From: Caulobacter sp. | GTDB taxonomy: Bacteria; Pseudomonadota; Alphaproteobacteria; Caulobacterales; Caulobacteraceae | DNA length: 21,363 bases | NCBI GenBank assembly: GCA_028291125.1 | Contig: JAQGIN010000470.1 | Coordinates: 1 to 21,363 of the forward strand | Direction: 5' to 3' | Part shown: positions 1-6,939 of the stretch, piece after piece | Numbering within the stretch: position 1 is the stretch's first letter | Layout: each line of letters begins with the position of its first letter | Translations under genes and position numbers: made by a program | Notes under the pieces: model-generated | Told to the model about the DNA's origin: nothing | Database searches by the model: none | What the model saw: only the letters and a program-made list of their open reading frames with translations

Positions 1-540
1 CTGAGCGCCCAGGCGCGCGGTGCGATGGAAGCGGATATTGGCCACGCCGTCGCTGACGAAGCTGATGGCGCGGATGGTCACCTGGGCTTCGCCGCCAGGG
101 CCATAGGCCACCTGGGGGCTGTCTGGATTGGTCGGGCGAAAGGCGTCGGCCCAGCGCTGCTGCTCGGCGGGCGTCGACATGATCGACACCTGACGAAAAT
201 TGGCCTCGGCGGCGGGCGCCAGCCAGCCTTCGCGGGCCCGGACATATTGCGCCAGGAAGGCCTTGGTGACCGCCTCGTCGTAGCCCAGCGGCTTTTCTGA
301 TTTGAGCGCGGTCATCACCTCCACCGCCCCGGTGGCGCGATCGACGCGAACCACGAACGGCTCGACGGTCTTCAGCGGCGCCAGGGCCGCCACCGCGCCG
401 ACGGCGACGGCGGCCAGGAGGCTGGCGGCGGCGGCCACGCCCCAGGCCAGGCGCCGCGAGCGCTCGGCGGCCCGCACCCGATCGGCGTTCCAGCTCCTGG
501 CCTCGTCGAAATAGACCTTCAGGTCGGAGGCGCCGCTCAT
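1..540 (-). CDS. virB8: VirB8 inner-membrane scaffold of type IV secretion (3' end cut by window edge)
   Basis: VirB8 is a bitopic inner-membrane protein that joins the VirB channel core in the periplasm. The first 180 residues are present. A short cytoplasmic N-terminus (MSGASDLKVYFDEARSWN) is followed by one membrane helix at about residues 31-56 and then a periplasmic domain. The stretch KPLGYDEAVTKAFLAQYV and the later REGW are typical of the VirB8 NTF2-like fold. The start ATG at 540 overlaps the TGA of the upstream lipoprotein gene as ATGA, which fixes the start and implies translational coupling. The reading frame is open to the window edge, so the C-terminus and the expected virB9, virB10 and virB11 genes lie outside. 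The family assignment is from remembered family sequence, without a search. Confidence 0.9.
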   Translation of the reverse strand, partial: MSGASDLKVYFDEARSWNADRVRAAERSRRLAWGVAAAASLLAAVAVGAVAALAPLKTVEPFVVRVDRATGAVEVMTALKSEKPLGYDEAVTKAFLAQYVRAREGWLAPAAEANFRQVSIMSTPAEQQRWADAFRPTNPDSPQVAYGPGGEAQVTIRAISFVSDGVANIRFHRTARLGAQ

Positions 541-767
541 GCGCAGCGCCGATAGGAGGCGGCCAAGGCCGACAGCGCCTTGGGCGTGGCCGGGGCTGGC
601 GTGGCGGGCGATGACGCGGGCGGCGAGGCGGGATCTAGAACCGAGCCGTAAGGATTGGCGGGGCGGCGGTGCTTTCCGTCGCAGATCGGGGCGGACGCCT
701 GGTTTACGGCCGCGCAACTGGACAGGGCGATGGCCGCGCCGAGAACGAGAGGCAAGGCGCGCATCAT
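537..767 (-). CDS. virB7: VirB7-type outer-membrane lipoprotein of the type IV secretion core
   Basis: A 76-residue lipoprotein precursor. A hydrophobic signal runs to the lipobox LSSC, with the lipidated Cys at residue 18. The short mature part contains CDGKHRRPANPYG and a proline/alanine-rich spacer (PASPPASSPATPAPATP). VirB7 proteins are small lipoproteins that stabilise VirB9 in the outer-membrane ring. Size, lipobox and position between virB6 and virB8 all fit. The first ATG (767) overlaps the virB6 stop as ATGA; a second ATG follows at once (764). The stop overlaps the virB8 start. The name rests on position and architecture more than on sequence identity, since VirB7 proteins diverge strongly. 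Confidence 0.75.
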   Translation of the reverse strand: MMRALPLVLGAAIALSSCAAVNQASAPICDGKHRRPANPYGSVLDPASPPASSPATPAPATPKALSALAASYRRCA

Positions 768-1687
768 TCGCCGCCTGCGGCCGGACGCCGAACGTCGCCG
801 CCGCGTGGCGCGGCGCGCTCACGCTGTTGCGAGCCCGCGCCGCTGGTTGGCCGTCCGCGGGCGGCGTTGGCGAAGTCGGCGAGGCCAAGGCTGGCCCCGC
901 CGGCGACGCCGGCGGCGATCACCGGGGTCTGCAGGAAGAAGATCGCGCCCAGGATCGACAGGGCGATGAACAAAAACCCGCCGGCCATCGGGTCTTGGCC
1001 GTTGATCTCATTCCACTGCTGGTCGAGCAGCGACAAGACCAGTTGGAAGACGGTGATGATCAGGGCGAACAAGATCAGATAGTTCACCGCCTGGGACAGC
1101 CAGCCAAAGAAGAAGCGGCGGCTGGCGTCGAACAGGGCGCAGGCGATGAAGACCGGCCCCAGCGCGATCAGAAGCGCCAAGGCGACCTTGGCGATCATCA
1201 CCACGCCAAAGCCCAGGGCCGCGGCCAGGGCCCCGACGAGGTAGACGCAGCCGGCCATCAGCCAATTTTCTATGTCGAACGGGCTGGCCCCCCAGGTGAT
1301 CTTGTCGGCCAAATAGGCGGCCCGCGACAGGAACTGGTCGAAGGCGGCGCCGACGTCGGGCACGGCGCCGCCGCCGATCGCCCGCGCCAGGGTGTCGGGC
1401 AGGACATGGAACAACGGGTCGGTGACATAGGTCGAATAGGCCGGGGTGGTGGCCAGGGTGTAGATGAAGGCGAGCTTTAGGCCGCGGACGACAAAATCCA
1501 TCATCGGCTCGGCGATCGCGCCGCGCAGGATCGCGAAGCCATAGAGCAGGACGTAAAGCACCAGGGCCGCGCGTAGCGGACCGGACACCTCAGCCATCAC
1601 CGATGCCGCCCGCTCGCCCAGGAAGACGTCGAGCTTGCCGTCGACGAAGGCGTAGGTCGGTTGGAAGATCTGCGGGAGGTCAGTCAT
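764..1687 (-). CDS. virB6: VirB6 polytopic inner-membrane channel protein
   Basis: A 307-residue protein with several hydrophobic segments (for example ALVLYVLLYGFAILRGAIA, LVGALAAALGFGVVMIAKVA, ALLIALGPVFIACALF, FLFIALSILGAIFF). The motif IALGPVFIACALFDASRRFF, with the following W and Q/N-rich loop, is the usual VirB6/TrbL signature. It forms part of the inner-membrane channel and contacts translocating substrate. A longer reading to 1891 is possible, but its first 68 residues merely read through the upstream lipoprotein gene in another frame. The ATG at 1687 is therefore preferred; it overlaps the end of the upstream gene by 8 bases. The C-terminus is a charged, low-complexity tail (RGRPTSGAGSQQRERAAPRG). 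The stop overlaps the start of the VirB7-like gene. Confidence 0.9.
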   Translation of the reverse strand: MTDLPQIFQPTYAFVDGKLDVFLGERAASVMAEVSGPLRAALVLYVLLYGFAILRGAIAEPMMDFVVRGLKLAFIYTLATTPAYSTYVTDPLFHVLPDTLARAIGGGAVPDVGAAFDQFLSRAAYLADKITWGASPFDIENWLMAGCVYLVGALAAALGFGVVMIAKVALALLIALGPVFIACALFDASRRFFFGWLSQAVNYLILFALIITVFQLVLSLLDQQWNEINGQDPMAGGFLFIALSILGAIFFLQTPVIAAGVAGGASLGLADFANAARGRPTSGAGSQQRERAAPRGGDVRRPAAGGE

Positions 1688-1919
1688 GAGACCCCTCAAA
1701 TACTCTGCGGTAGCGCTCCATGCGGGCTTCGCGCCGCGCATTCGACATCGCAAACTGAGCGTTGAGACATTCGTCGCCTCGATGCGCTCCAGCCTTGCAA
1801 GCGGCGACGACCTTGGCCGCTTCCTGGCGATGGGCGTCGAAATAGCTGGCGCTGCGCGGTTCGCGCGAGCAGGCCACAAGACTCGCTGCAAGAAACAACA
1901 GACTGGCGAGACGGGTCAT
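1680..1919 (-). CDS. eexN: EexN-like small lipoprotein, probable entry (surface) exclusion protein
   Basis: A 79-residue lipoprotein with signal MTRLASLLFLAASLVAC (lipobox LVAC, Cys 17). The short helical mature part has two further cysteines (AACKAG and DECLNA). The pattern of YF-x-H-x3-EA near the start, then a Cys, then C-x-NA-x3-A, is what I recall for EexN-type lipoproteins. These sit between virB5 and virB6 in conjugative virB clusters and block redundant transfer between cells that carry the same element. Its presence argues for a conjugative system rather than an effector-only one. The start overlaps the virB5 stop (ATGA) and the end overlaps the virB6 start by 8 bases. An alternative is an immunity lipoprotein of a bacteria-killing type IV system; the small size favours exclusion. 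Confidence 0.7.
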   Translation of the reverse strand: MTRLASLLFLAASLVACSREPRSASYFDAHRQEAAKVVAACKAGAHRGDECLNAQFAMSNARREARMERYRRVFEGSHD

Positions 1920-2641
1920 GGGAAGCCCCTCCGGTAAAAGGCCATCCGAGCCTCCTTGGCCGCCGCTCGCCGTTCGCGTTCACGCTGGATCTGCAGCCGC
2001 TCTTCGGCCGCCTGAGCCATCGCCAGGGCCTGCAGACGCATCTGGTCATTGGCGATCATCGCCTGCTCGAGGGCGGCCCTGGCCTGCAGGTCGAGGACGG
2101 CGCGGGCGCTGGGAGCGGTGTCGATCGCCTGTTGCAGGCTCTGTAGGCCCACCAAGCGTTGCGTCCCGGCCGTGACGACCGCTTCGCCCAGCGCCAGGTC
2201 GCGCGCCGCGCGCGTCCCTGTCGTTTCGAGCTCGCTACCCGCCGCGTCGCCAGGCGGGCCTGTGTAGAGGCGATTGTCATGACGGATGGCGGCGGCGCGG
2301 GTCCCGATCGCGCCCAGCGCCGAAAGATCGCCCTTGGCCGCCGCGGTCAGGGCCGACGTGTCGGGCAGGATCTGGCGCAGGGCCGGCGTCGAAAGGGCCG
2401 GGGCGATCTGGCCGACGCCGGAGGCCTGGTTGAGGCTGTCGAACAGCCTCTGGTCCTGCTGAGCCTGGGCTTTGAGCGCTTGGAGCTGATCAAGCGCGGT
2501 CTTGGCCTGCTCGATCAGCTTGGCGTAGCTGGCCGGGTCGTAGACCACCAGGGCCGCGGCCTGGGCGGCGGGCGCCAGAAGGCTTAAGCCAAGGGCGGCC
2601 GCGCCCGCCGCGAGGCGGGATTTGAGGGGAGGGGGTCTCAT
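1916..2641 (-). CDS. virB5: VirB5 minor pilus component
   Basis: A 241-residue exported protein. The signal peptide covers about residues 1-28 (AALGLSLLAPAAQAAA). The mature part is almost all helix-forming, with Ala/Gln-rich heptad-like stretches (LIEQAKTALDQLQALKAQAQQ near 42-62; LQARAALEQAMIANDQMRLQ near 185-204) and a highly charged C-terminus (IQRERERRAAAKEAR). The motif VYDPASYAKLIEQA directly after the signal is the standard N-terminus of mature VirB5/TrbJ. VirB5 sits at the pilus tip and is thought to help contact recipients. It is coupled by ATGA to virB4 upstream and to the EexN-like gene downstream. Length and order agree with virB operons. Confidence 0.9.
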   Translation of the reverse strand: MRPPPLKSRLAAGAAALGLSLLAPAAQAAALVVYDPASYAKLIEQAKTALDQLQALKAQAQQDQRLFDSLNQASGVGQIAPALSTPALRQILPDTSALTAAAKGDLSALGAIGTRAAAIRHDNRLYTGPPGDAAGSELETTGTRAARDLALGEAVVTAGTQRLVGLQSLQQAIDTAPSARAVLDLQARAALEQAMIANDQMRLQALAMAQAAEERLQIQRERERRAAAKEARMAFYRRGFP

Positions 2642-4989
2642 GGGAGGAGCCTTCGTTCCTGGTGGAAGGGTCGCAGCCAGTGGGCGGGATCATCGCCGTG
2701 ACGCGCGCGCAGACGGTCGAGCAGATCCACCGTCTCGGCGCGGCCCGACAGGATGGCCAGATCATCGTCCAGGCCGTCGAGCGCCAGCTCGGCGACGACG
2801 GAATCGAGGCCCTGCTTGATCAGGAACTGGCGCGGGGCGAGGTCTTCGCGCACCAGAGAAAATTCGCGCCGCGTGAGGCCAAAGCCGTCGACATAGTCGC
2901 GCTGCGCGGCATGGGGATTGGGCAGGAAGATCTTGGTCGCGCACTGCTCGAGGATGGTGTGGGCGATGGGCGAGGAGAGCACATCGGCCGGCGACTGGGT
3001 GCCAAACACCATGAAGGCGTTTTGCTTGCGATAGGTCTTGAGGCCATCCTCCGCCAGGCCACGGAACGCCTCATCGCCCAGCGCCTTCCAAAACTCGTCG
3101 ATATCGACGACCAGGCGGCGGCCATCGACCAGGGCCGCCAGGCGGTGGAAGAGGTACATCATCAAGGGCGTGCGCACCTGGGCGGCGCCCAGCAGGTGGG
3201 TGATGTCCAGGCCCAGGAGACGAGCCTCAAGGCCCAGGGTGTCGACATCGCCGTCGAGCGCCCAACCCAGAGCCCCGCCCTTCGTCCATTTTTCCAGGCG
3301 CGCGCCGACGCCGCCGGCCTGGCTCTGGCCCAGCAAGGCCCGCAGCGCCGAAAACGACCGCTGCTTTGGCGGCAAGGGCGCCAGCGCCAAGATCGCCTCG
3401 TCGATGGCCCGCTCGTCGCGCGCCGACAGCGGCTGGCCAGCCGTCCCGACCAGTTGGCGCACCAGCGCGCCGAGAAAGGCGCGGTCGCCGGGCGAGAAAC
3501 TCAAGGTCTTGAGCGGCGCCAGCCCCGTCGGCTCGCCATTGCGCAGGGTCAGATAGGTCCCGCCGCTGGCGCGCACGAAGATCTCCGCGCCGCGATCCTT
3601 GTCGATGAAGACGATCTGGGGGCCAAGCTTCTCCAGCTGGGCCAGCATGAAGTTCTGGACCACCGTCTTGCCCGACCCGGAAGGCCCGCAGATGAAGGTG
3701 TGGCCCAGATCGCCGACATGGAAGTTGAAGTGGAAGGGCGAGCCGGCCGAAGTGCGCAGGAGCGCCACCGGCGCTCCCCAAGGTCCGCCCTCGGCGCGGC
3801 CGGCCGGATGGGTATGAAAGGGCGCAAACCCCGCGAAATTGCGTGAGGTGATGGCGGCGGGGCGAACCCGTTTGGAAAAATTGCCGGGAAACTGCGCCCA
3901 GAACGCCGCCTCCAGGGCAAGGTCCTCGCGGGCGACGACCAGGCCGCTGCCGGCCAGCATGGCTCTGGCCGCCGACAGGTTGTCGGCCAGCCTGCGCGGA
4001 TCCTCGCCATAGACCAGCACCGAGGCTTGATGGTCGCCCATGCAAAAGCGGCCCGACATCAGATCGTCCAGCGCCTGGCCAAGGCCCGCGACCTGCGAGG
4101 CGGCGCGATCCTTGGCCGACAGCATCTGGTTTTGCTTGCGCTCCATCACCGCGCGGGCGGCGGCCTTGGACAGGAAGCTGAAGGACTGGCTGGCGACGAA
4201 GGAAAACCGGGCGCTGAGCAGGTCGTTCCACAGGCCAGGCCGGGTTGTCGCCGGATATTCTTTGATCCCAAATATCCCCGCATAGGACGCCTGGGTTGCG
4301 TCGCGGATCTCCAGCGCCTCGCGCCCGAAGATCAGCCGGGCGGTGTGAATCGCCGACCCCAGATGGCCGCGCACCAGCGGTACGCGCGCCTTGGCGCCGG
4401 TGAGCACCAGGCGCAAAAGCTCCATCGGCTGCGAGAACCACAGGCCGCCGTCTTGATAGAGGCCAAGGGCGCGCACGCCGTAGCGGCCCAGATATTGCGC
4501 CAGGTCTCGCCCAGCTTCCTCCAGGCGGGCGACCTGGCCGTCCTGCGCATCGGCGCCATCGCTCCTGCGCGGCCCCAGCCAGACCCCCGCGCGGTCGGCC
4601 ATGTCGCGGCCGGGATGCAGGACCAGGCAGACATAGAGCTCGTTGACGAACATCGCGTTAGCCTGAAGACGGGCGCGGTAGCGCGCGTCCAGATCGCGGG
4701 CGAACGGCGAGGTGAAGGCGCCTTGGGGATAGCCGTCGTGTCGCCGGCGGATCAGGTGATGCCAGACCGCCAGGCGGTCGTCGGACAGATTGCGCCAGAC
4801 GCTATTGAGCCTCTCGTGCCAGTTGTTGAGGGCGTCCACGTCGGCGGTTTCAAAGCTGGCGCCATCGAGCTCGAAGCAGAGCATCAGGGCCTGGCTGTCG
4901 AGGCCGACGATCTGATCGGTGACATGGCGGCCATAGGGCAGAGAGATGCGGCCCTCGCCGTCGCGCGCCAAGACGGCCGGCCTAGCCAC
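2638..4989 (-). CDS. virB4: VirB4 ATPase of type IV secretion
   Basis: The energising ATPase of pilus assembly and substrate transfer, about 783 residues, normal for VirB4. The N-terminal part carries VirB4 features (LDSQALMLCFELDG; SFSFLSKAAARAVMERK). Walker A GPSGSGKT is at about 435-442 and Walker B VVDIDE at about 627-632, followed by FGTQSPADVL, the usual post-Walker-B segment. Start choice: the frame is open up to 5091, but that part overlaps virB3. GTG at 4989 has a good ribosome binding site (GTGAGGTG) about 7 bases upstream and overlaps the virB3 stop by 8 bases. ATG at 5010 is an alternative without such a site. The stop overlaps the virB5 ATG (ATGA). Confidence 0.93.
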   Translation of the reverse strand: MARPAVLARDGEGRISLPYGRHVTDQIVGLDSQALMLCFELDGASFETADVDALNNWHERLNSVWRNLSDDRLAVWHHLIRRRHDGYPQGAFTSPFARDLDARYRARLQANAMFVNELYVCLVLHPGRDMADRAGVWLGPRRSDGADAQDGQVARLEEAGRDLAQYLGRYGVRALGLYQDGGLWFSQPMELLRLVLTGAKARVPLVRGHLGSAIHTARLIFGREALEIRDATQASYAGIFGIKEYPATTRPGLWNDLLSARFSFVASQSFSFLSKAAARAVMERKQNQMLSAKDRAASQVAGLGQALDDLMSGRFCMGDHQASVLVYGEDPRRLADNLSAARAMLAGSGLVVAREDLALEAAFWAQFPGNFSKRVRPAAITSRNFAGFAPFHTHPAGRAEGGPWGAPVALLRTSAGSPFHFNFHVGDLGHTFICGPSGSGKTVVQNFMLAQLEKLGPQIVFIDKDRGAEIFVRASGGTYLTLRNGEPTGLAPLKTLSFSPGDRAFLGALVRQLVGTAGQPLSARDERAIDEAILALAPLPPKQRSFSALRALLGQSQAGGVGARLEKWTKGGALGWALDGDVDTLGLEARLLGLDITHLLGAAQVRTPLMMYLFHRLAALVDGRRLVVDIDEFWKALGDEAFRGLAEDGLKTYRKQNAFMVFGTQSPADVLSSPIAHTILEQCATKIFLPNPHAAQRDYVDGFGLTRREFSLVREDLAPRQFLIKQGLDSVVAELALDGLDDDLAILSGRAETVDLLDRLRARHGDDPAHWLRPFHQERRLLP

Positions 4990-5326
4990 GCAGCACCTCA
5001 CGGGCGACATAGCGCCGGCGCAGCGGCAAGGGCGTGGCCGAACTGCCGCCCCAGAGGGCGCGGTTACGGGCCCTGCCCTTGGTGTCGACATAGAGCCACA
5101 ACACCCGAAAGGCGTTGTGGTCGTGCTTGCAGATGGCGCGAAAAATCACGTGCAGCACGGGGGCGAGCAGCAAATAGAGCGGCGTGTGCGCGGCCAGGAA
5201 CACGGTGGCGCAGACGATGAGGTTTAGGCCCATGGCCTGCATCGGCACGCCGGCGACCATGGCCGGCCGCGTGCAGGCCAAAAACAAGGTGTCTTCGACC
5301 AAACGCTCTTCGAGGGAGGCGGCCAC
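4982..5326 (-). CDS. virB3: VirB3 inner-membrane protein of type IV secretion
   Basis: A 114-residue protein. Its N-terminus EDTLFLACTRPAMVAGVPM is the conserved VirB3/TrbD start, where the TRP motif precedes the membrane helices. A hydrophobic hairpin follows (LNLIVCATVFLAA and PLYLLLAPVLHVIFRAI), then a basic tail. VirB3 works with VirB4 in pilus assembly, and the next gene is virB4. The start is GTG at 5326, one base after the virB2 stop (TAA-G-GTG), so ribosomes could move directly across. It ends at 4982, overlapping the GTG proposed for virB4. Confidence 0.9.
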   Translation of the reverse strand: MAASLEERLVEDTLFLACTRPAMVAGVPMQAMGLNLIVCATVFLAAHTPLYLLLAPVLHVIFRAICKHDHNAFRVLWLYVDTKGRARNRALWGGSSATPLPLRRRYVAREVLRG

Positions 5327-5327
5327 C

Positions 5328-5642
5328 TTAGCCTCCGGCGCCGCCGACGATCAGGTCGACGATTCCCGCGGCGCTGAAGATGACGATAATTCCGACCACG
5401 ACGGTTCCAGCCCGGCGCATGTCCAGGTGCCCGAACATCCAGGCGATGCCGGTGAGGATGACGGCGATCACCGCCAGGCCGCGGATGACGCTGCTGTTGA
5501 GCAAGGAAATGATGTTTTCGATGAAGGATCCGATATTGCCGCCGACGCCGGCGTCTTGCGCCAGGGCGGGCTGCGCGGCGGCTAGGACCGCGAGGGTGGC
5601 CAAGGCTAGGGCGGCGCGGCGGCGAGGGACCAGGGCGGTCAT
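5328..5642 (-). CDS. virB2: VirB2 major pilin
   Basis: The pilin precursor of the conjugation pilus, 104 residues. A long signal peptide ends near QPALAQDA (residues 24-31). The mature pilin has two hydrophobic segments: about 51-67 (VIRGLAVIAVILTGIAW) and about 80-98 (TVVVGIIVIFSAAGIVDLI). These are separated by FGHLDMRRAG, and the chain ends in a glycine-rich tail. This two-helix plan with a short positive loop is typical of VirB2/TrbC. The start ATG overlaps the virB1 stop (ATGA). Mature pilins of this family may be cyclised, but nothing in the sequence alone shows this here. Confidence 0.9.
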   Translation of the reverse strand: MTALVPRRRAALALATLAVLAAAQPALAQDAGVGGNIGSFIENIISLLNSSVIRGLAVIAVILTGIAWMFGHLDMRRAGTVVVGIIVIFSAAGIVDLIVGGAGG

Positions 5643-6268
5643 TGGGAGTCTCCAAGGCTTGGCGTCGAGACGCGGATGAAGAAGCTCGATGGGCTCGCGG
5701 ACTGGCCAAAGACGTCCCAGGCGGGCGGGGCGGGGGGCGATGGCGCGAGCGGCTCGGACGGCGCCAAGGGAGCGGCCTGGACCACGGCGATGGCCGGCAC
5801 GACCTGGTTGGCGGCGCCCACGACCTTGGCGACATAGCCGTTCTTCAGGCCGCGGGAGACGGCGCCGGTGTTGTAGAGCGACAGGGCCGTGCGCAGGGCG
5901 GGTTGCTCACCGACGATCTGCGGGCGGCCGCGCCGATAGCCCGCCTGCAGCACCTGGGCGGCGGCGGCGAGATTGGCGCAAGGATCGAAGGCGGCCTCCA
6001 CCGACAGGCCTAGCCGGCCAAGATTGTTGCTGTTGATCTGGGCCAGGCCCAGATCAAGGCTGCGGCCGGCGGCGATCAGGCCCGCGGCCTTTCGCGCCGC
6101 CTGCGCCGGCGTCGCCGCCCTCACCGACAGGCGCGGCCGGCCATTGACGCCGATGGCCAAGGGATCAAGGCCGCTTTCGACCTTGGCCACCGACAGCAAG
6201 GTCTGGGGCGCGATGGTCGGGGCGCAGGCCGCGGCCAGGGCCAGCGCCTGGGACAAGGTCAAGACCAT
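5639..6268 (-). CDS. virB1: VirB1 lytic transglycosylase
   Basis: Cell-wall hydrolase that opens the peptidoglycan locally for assembly of the secretion channel; 209 residues. The SLT/VirB1 domain begins almost at residue 1. VAKVESGLDPLAIGVNG contains the catalytic Glu (E31), GLAQINSNNLGRLG is the GLxQIN motif, and AFDPCANLAAAAQVL follows. The tail (about 165-209) is Pro/Ala-rich. No classical signal peptide precedes the domain, so export would have to use the hydrophobic start or another route. The start ATG 6268 is fixed by an in-frame TGA three codons upstream. It has no ribosome binding site of its own but lies inside a 13-codon leader ORF that does. Confidence 0.9.
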   Translation of the reverse strand: MVLTLSQALALAAACAPTIAPQTLLSVAKVESGLDPLAIGVNGRPRLSVRAATPAQAARKAAGLIAAGRSLDLGLAQINSNNLGRLGLSVEAAFDPCANLAAAAQVLQAGYRRGRPQIVGEQPALRTALSLYNTGAVSRGLKNGYVAKVVGAANQVVPAIAVVQAAPLAPSEPLAPSPPAPPAWDVFGQSASPSSFFIRVSTPSLGDSQ

Positions 6269-6300
6269 GGCGCGTCAACCAGACTATAGGGCGTGGGCAT
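6259..6300 (-). CDS. 13-codon leader ORF overlapping the virB1 start
   Basis: ATG at 6300 opens MPTPYSLVDAPWS and stops at 6259-6261. It is preceded by GGAGGTGAT (6305-6313), which matches the anti-Shine-Dalgarno end of 16S rRNA very closely, with a 4-base spacer. The virB1 ATG (6268) sits within the last codons in another frame and has no site of its own. Reading the leader would bring ribosomes to the virB1 start, so this is probably a translational coupling device. Whether the peptide itself has a role is unknown. Confidence 0.45.
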   Translation of the reverse strand: MPTPYSLVDAPWS

Positions 6301-6304
6301 CGCG

Positions 6305-6313
6305 ATCACCTCC
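6305..6313 (-). promoter_or_regulatory. Near-perfect Shine-Dalgarno site ahead of virB1
   Basis: On the minus strand this reads GGAGGTGAT, four bases before the ATG at 6300. It is the strongest ribosome binding site in the secretion operon, and it serves the leader ORF rather than virB1 directly. Confidence 0.6.
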
Positions 6314-6357
6314 GCCCTCAGCCTGCCAAGCAATCGTCGTCCGCGCGATTGGTAGGG

Positions 6358-6675
6358 CTACTTAGCGATGCTAAGTATTCGAAAATCTATCGGTGCCTTT
6401 AGCAGGCCAAGATCGCGGGCCTTGATCACCGCCTGAAGTCGGGTTCTCACGCCCAAGCTTAAGCAAAGCTTATAGATGTGCGCATCGACGGTTCGGCTTG
6501 ATAAGCCAAGAATTATGGCTATGTCGGCGGAACTCTTGCCATGCTGGACCCAATCGAGGCATTCGATCTGTCGCCGGGAGACGCCGGCGGGCAGGCTCAG
6601 GGACGGGGCGGCTGAGATCAGGGATCGGGTGAAGCTAAAGCTCCATTGGCGCTGTCGAATTAAGCTGTACGGCAC
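6358..6675 (-). CDS. Small LuxR-type (GerE-like) HTH regulator upstream of the virB operon
   Basis: About 105 residues from GTG 6675, which has AGGAAA seven bases upstream. The frame is open to a TTG at 6741 (127 residues). The C-terminal two thirds are a LuxR HTH: SRRQIECLDWVQHGKSSADI, then AIILGLSSRTVDAHIYKLCL and LGVRTRLQAVIKARDLGLL, with the recognition helix SSRTVDAHIYKL. No full autoinducer-binding or receiver domain precedes it, so it is either a stand-alone DNA-binding protein or a gene that lost its N-terminus. It is transcribed toward virB1 with an 89-base gap, which suggests control of the secretion operon. Base composition is visibly less GC-rich than the virB genes, consistent with separate acquisition. 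The HTH is sure; the start and the role are not. Confidence 0.75.
   Translation of the reverse strand: MPYSLIRQRQWSFSFTRSLISAAPSLSLPAGVSRRQIECLDWVQHGKSSADIAIILGLSSRTVDAHIYKLCLSLGVRTRLQAVIKARDLGLLKAPIDFRILSIAK
6361..6375. repeat. Short palindrome at the end of the LuxR-type gene, upstream of virB1
   Basis: CTTAGC-GAT-GCTAAG is a perfect 6-bp inverted repeat with a 3-base centre. It overlaps the last codons of the regulator gene and lies about 60 bases before the leader ORF of virB1. It could be an operator or a small hairpin. The short arms make chance occurrence possible. Confidence 0.35.
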
Positions 6676-6881
6676 TGGGCTTTCCTGAGGTGCAAATCGC
6701 CGCCCCCCACGACGCGTGGATGTCTGTCTCGATCGCAGCAATCCAGGCCGGGATTTGCAATCGTAGAGAGATCATCTCCCCCATACCGCCCTTTGGCCGC
6801 CCGTCGGCGCTGGCCCGCGCGCGCCTGGAGGGCAAAGGCCGCATCTTGACCGGCGCCTTTTGGCCAACAGACCAGCGGACG

Positions 6882-6901
6882 CCTGCCGATCGATCGGCAG
6901 G
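6882..6901. promoter_or_regulatory. Perfect 20-bp palindrome, candidate operator
   Basis: The half-site CCTGCCGATC is followed directly by its exact reverse complement GATCGGCAGG. It lies in the region between the LuxR-type gene (minus strand) and the toxin-antitoxin pair (plus strand). LuxR-family dimers bind palindromes of 18-20 bp, so the neighbouring regulator is the obvious candidate ligand. No GC-rich stem with a T-run follows, so a terminator is unlikely. Confidence 0.5.
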
Positions 6902-6910
6902 GCCGGGCGA

Positions 6911-6939
6911 CGCCGCGCCGCGCCGCGCCGCGCCGCGCC
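6911..6939. repeat. Pentanucleotide tandem repeat (CGCCG)n
   Basis: About 5.8 uninterrupted copies of CGCCG, ten bases after the 20-bp palindrome. It lies in DNA that appears non-coding. Such a tract could vary in copy number by strand slippage and so change spacing between the palindrome and the downstream promoter. Confidence 0.85.

Noticed and set aside
539..1480. 313-codon plus-strand frame opposite virB6 and virB7
   Set aside because: Translation is repetitive and charged without domain; the virB6 membrane protein on the other strand explains the region.
1688..1891. 68-residue N-terminal extension of VirB6
   Set aside because: It reads the EexN-like gene in a wrong frame; the ATG at 1687 fits the overlap pattern of the operon.
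2662..3846. 394-codon open frame on the plus strand opposite virB4
   Set aside because: It is a mirror of the GC-rich virB4 codons, with no recognisable domain, and virB4 on the other strand is certain.
4027..5220. 397-codon plus-strand frame opposite virB4 and virB3
   Set aside because: Antisense shadow of two firmly identified genes, with no domain or ribosome binding site.
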